Assembly: GCA_963575745.1 (NCBI GenBank)
Contig: CAUYUJ010009491.1
Location: forward strand, 1 to 64,000
Source: Prorocentrum cordatum
Lineage: Eukaryota > Sar > Dinophyceae > Prorocentrales > Prorocentraceae
Reading direction: 5' to 3'
Length of the DNA: 64,000 bases
A program made the translations under genes and the position numbers. The number at the start of each line of letters is the position of its first letter. Position 1 is the first letter of the stretch. Of the stretch, positions 62,457 through 64,000 are shown one piece after another. The notes beneath the pieces are model-generated. The model was given only the letters and a program-made list of their open reading frames with translations. It made no database searches and had not been told where the DNA came from.

Positions 62457-62915
62457 GCTAGCCGAGCCCGGCGACCTTCCCGTCGTCTTGCCTTCGCTGG
62501 ACGGGGAGATGGCGGAGGACGTGGGCTCCCGTGCGAAGGGGGCTGCTGATGTGCCCAGCAAGCCTCTCAAGCTTCGGGTGCTGCGGCGGCGTGTGGAGGC
62601 TATCATCGCGGAGTACGACTGCGATGTCGACCGCGACGTCTGGCGGCCTGGCTGAGACTCTGCGGACGCTGGGGCGGGCAGCCCTGTTCCTCCATTGGCG
62701 GAGGAGCGCCGCGCTGGGCTGGCCTGGATTCGCGAAGCCCTCGACGGGCAGCCTGAGTGGAGTGCCGAGTGGATCGACGGCCGGGTGCCGTCGACAGCCC
62801 GACGGGCCAAGAGAGGCCGCTGAGGCCTCGGCGCAGCGGCGGCACTCGCCGAGCTGTCGCGGCGCTGTCTCTCTCGCGCCTCGGCTCTCGTGGTGCGCGC
62901 TTCGAGAGAGGATGG
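62457..62915 (+). pseudogene. Broken coding fragment, unknown protein
   Basis: Starts after GTGCTAG (possible acceptor) at the edge of the satellite. The frame reads GEMAEDVGSRAKGAADVPSK and LKLRVLRRRVEAIIAEYDCD, hits TGA at 62653, and continues in the same frame with ERRAGLAWIREALDGQPEWS and AEWIDGRVPSTARRAK before a second TGA at about 62821. Composition is that of a folded protein. Family A copy 6 lies directly downstream. The minus strand is open, but only as Ser/Arg/Ala-rich sequence. Confidence 0.38.
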
Positions 62916-63078
62916 GTTCAAGTCGGGCAGGTCCCCCTACAGGCGGGCTTGGACGAACAATTGGAAATACCCAAAACATACTCAAACATACCCAAACAAA
63001 TGCTCACATAATGCCCCCCAGACTATTTGTTTGACTATGTTTGAACATTCCCCCTGTAGAGGGACAGGCCCGACTTCA
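62916..63078. mobile_element. Family A element, copy 6 (163 bp)
   Basis: Ends TTCAAGTCGGGCAGGTCC and GGACAGGCCCGACTTCA; interior CCCAAAACATACTCAAACAT and CAGACTATTTGTTTGAC. Flanks AGGATGGG/AGGGTAGG could be a decayed duplication. Confidence 0.9.
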
Positions 63079-63300
63079 GGGTAGGTGCACGGCGGGCCCT
63101 CTCGGCCATTTTGGCGAGGGCGTGTGCTGGCTGCGTTCGGTTTGTTGCCCTGCGGCTGCCCAGCTGCCCAGCACGGGCGCCCTGCCTGCACGGCAGCGGC
63201 GGCATTCGGCTCGGCTGCCGCCTTGGGTGGCCGTGCAGTGTGGCTCTTGCGAGCGGACGGTGCTTGCAGCGAGCACCGCGCGGCCCATGAACAAAAAGGA

Positions 63301-64000
63301 AGGTCCCAGTGCTACCGCCCGTCCGCCCGTATGCCGCCCACCCACCCAGCTCAGTACAGCGCTTCGTGGCCCCATAAGGGAGCTCCACCGAAGGCCCCCG
63401 TGCTGCCGCCCGCATGCGCCCCCCCCGCCCAGTGCAGCGTTTAATGGCCCCATTGAGGGCTCCACCGACGGCCCCAGAACTACCGCCCGCTTGCGCCCCC
63501 CCCCACCCAGTACAAATCTTCGTGGCCTCATAGGGCGATCCACCGAAGGTCCCAGCGCTACCGCACGCACGCGGCCCCCCCACCCCAGTATAGCGTTTCG
63601 TGGTCTCATAAGGGGCTTCACCGACTGCCCCAGAACCACCGCCCCGCCTGCGTCTTCCCCACCTGGTACAAAGCTTCGTGGCCCCATAAGGCGGTCCACC
63701 GAAGGCCCCAGTGCTACCGCCCGAATGCCCCCCCACCACACCCAGTGCAGCGCTTCGTGGCCCCATCAGGAGCTGCACCGACGGCCCCAGTGCTACCATT
63801 CGCATGCGTCTCCCCCGCCCAGTAGAACGCTTCGTGGCCCCATAGGGAGCTCCACCGAAGGTCCCAATAGCACTGTCCGCATGCGTCCCCCCCACCCAGT
63901 ACAGCGTTTCGTGGCTAGGGAGCTCCACCGAAGGCCCCAGTGCTAACGCCCGCATGCGTCCATCCTCTCCTGCCCTACAGGGAGCTCCACTGACGGCGCC
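63301..64000 (-). repeat. 90-bp satellite I, array 3 (minus orientation, runs off the window)
   Basis: About eight units marked by CTCCACCGAAGG.CCCAG and TT(C/A)GTGGCCCCAT, spaced about 74-95 bp. Begins mid-unit at 63301 after AACAAAAAGGAA and reaches the window end. Confidence 0.92.

Overview
The window looks like low-gene-density nuclear DNA of a GC-rich eukaryote, most probably a dinoflagellate. Three things support that. (1) A 16-base exact match to the 3' part of the conserved dinoflagellate spliced leader lies at 23463-23478. (2) A decayed non-LTR retrotransposon on the + strand (endonuclease from 6200, reverse transcriptase about 7840-9045) is of the kind I associate with dinoflagellate genomes. 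(3) Coding islands are tiny, very GC-rich at third positions, and separated by kilobases of repeats. A large core dinoflagellate with a GC-rich genome would fit; I cannot name the species. No bacterial-style operons, tRNA, rRNA or CRISPR array were found, and most long open frames are side effects of stop-poor microsatellites.

The best protein-coding evidence is a minus-strand gene whose exons run from about 43.2 kb down to 25.1 kb. Five short Ala/Glu/Arg-rich coiled-coil exons (43111-43166, 40187-40246, 34799-34960, 34033-34188, 25069-25578) each start after an AG acceptor in phase 0, and two have exact codon-multiple lengths. The introns hold inverted-repeat elements, minisatellites and a 7-kb macro-repeat array. 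Weaker exon or pseudogene candidates lie at 11.1-13.1, 14.2-15.2, 23.0, 36.1, 44.4, 52.8, 57.6 and 62.5 kb.

Most of the rest is a dense bestiary of short non-autonomous elements that I grouped by eye: family A (six copies, about 162 bp), B, C, D, E, F, G, P, Q, U, V, X and Z, and foldbacks AA and BB. Several are nested (A inside C, B inside E, D inside the LINE), which gives a relative insertion order. Several are flanked by unusually long direct repeats of variable length (7 to about 66 bp). Family F has been amplified into a 260-bp tandem array, and family Q is a foldback whose loop is a CCT/AGG microsatellite.

Layout: 0-4 kb microsatellites; 4-9.5 kb dead LINE; 9.7-16 kb decayed open frames with MITE-like elements; 16-25 kb microsatellites, minisatellites and a huge CCT/AGG opposed pair; 25-43 kb the coiled-coil gene with repeat-filled introns; 43-50 kb minisatellites and element clusters; 50.3-51.5 kb an assembly gap and a 107-bp satellite; 51.5-64 kb further elements, a TTGCATTGC tract and a 90-bp satellite that also occurs at 26 and 29 kb.
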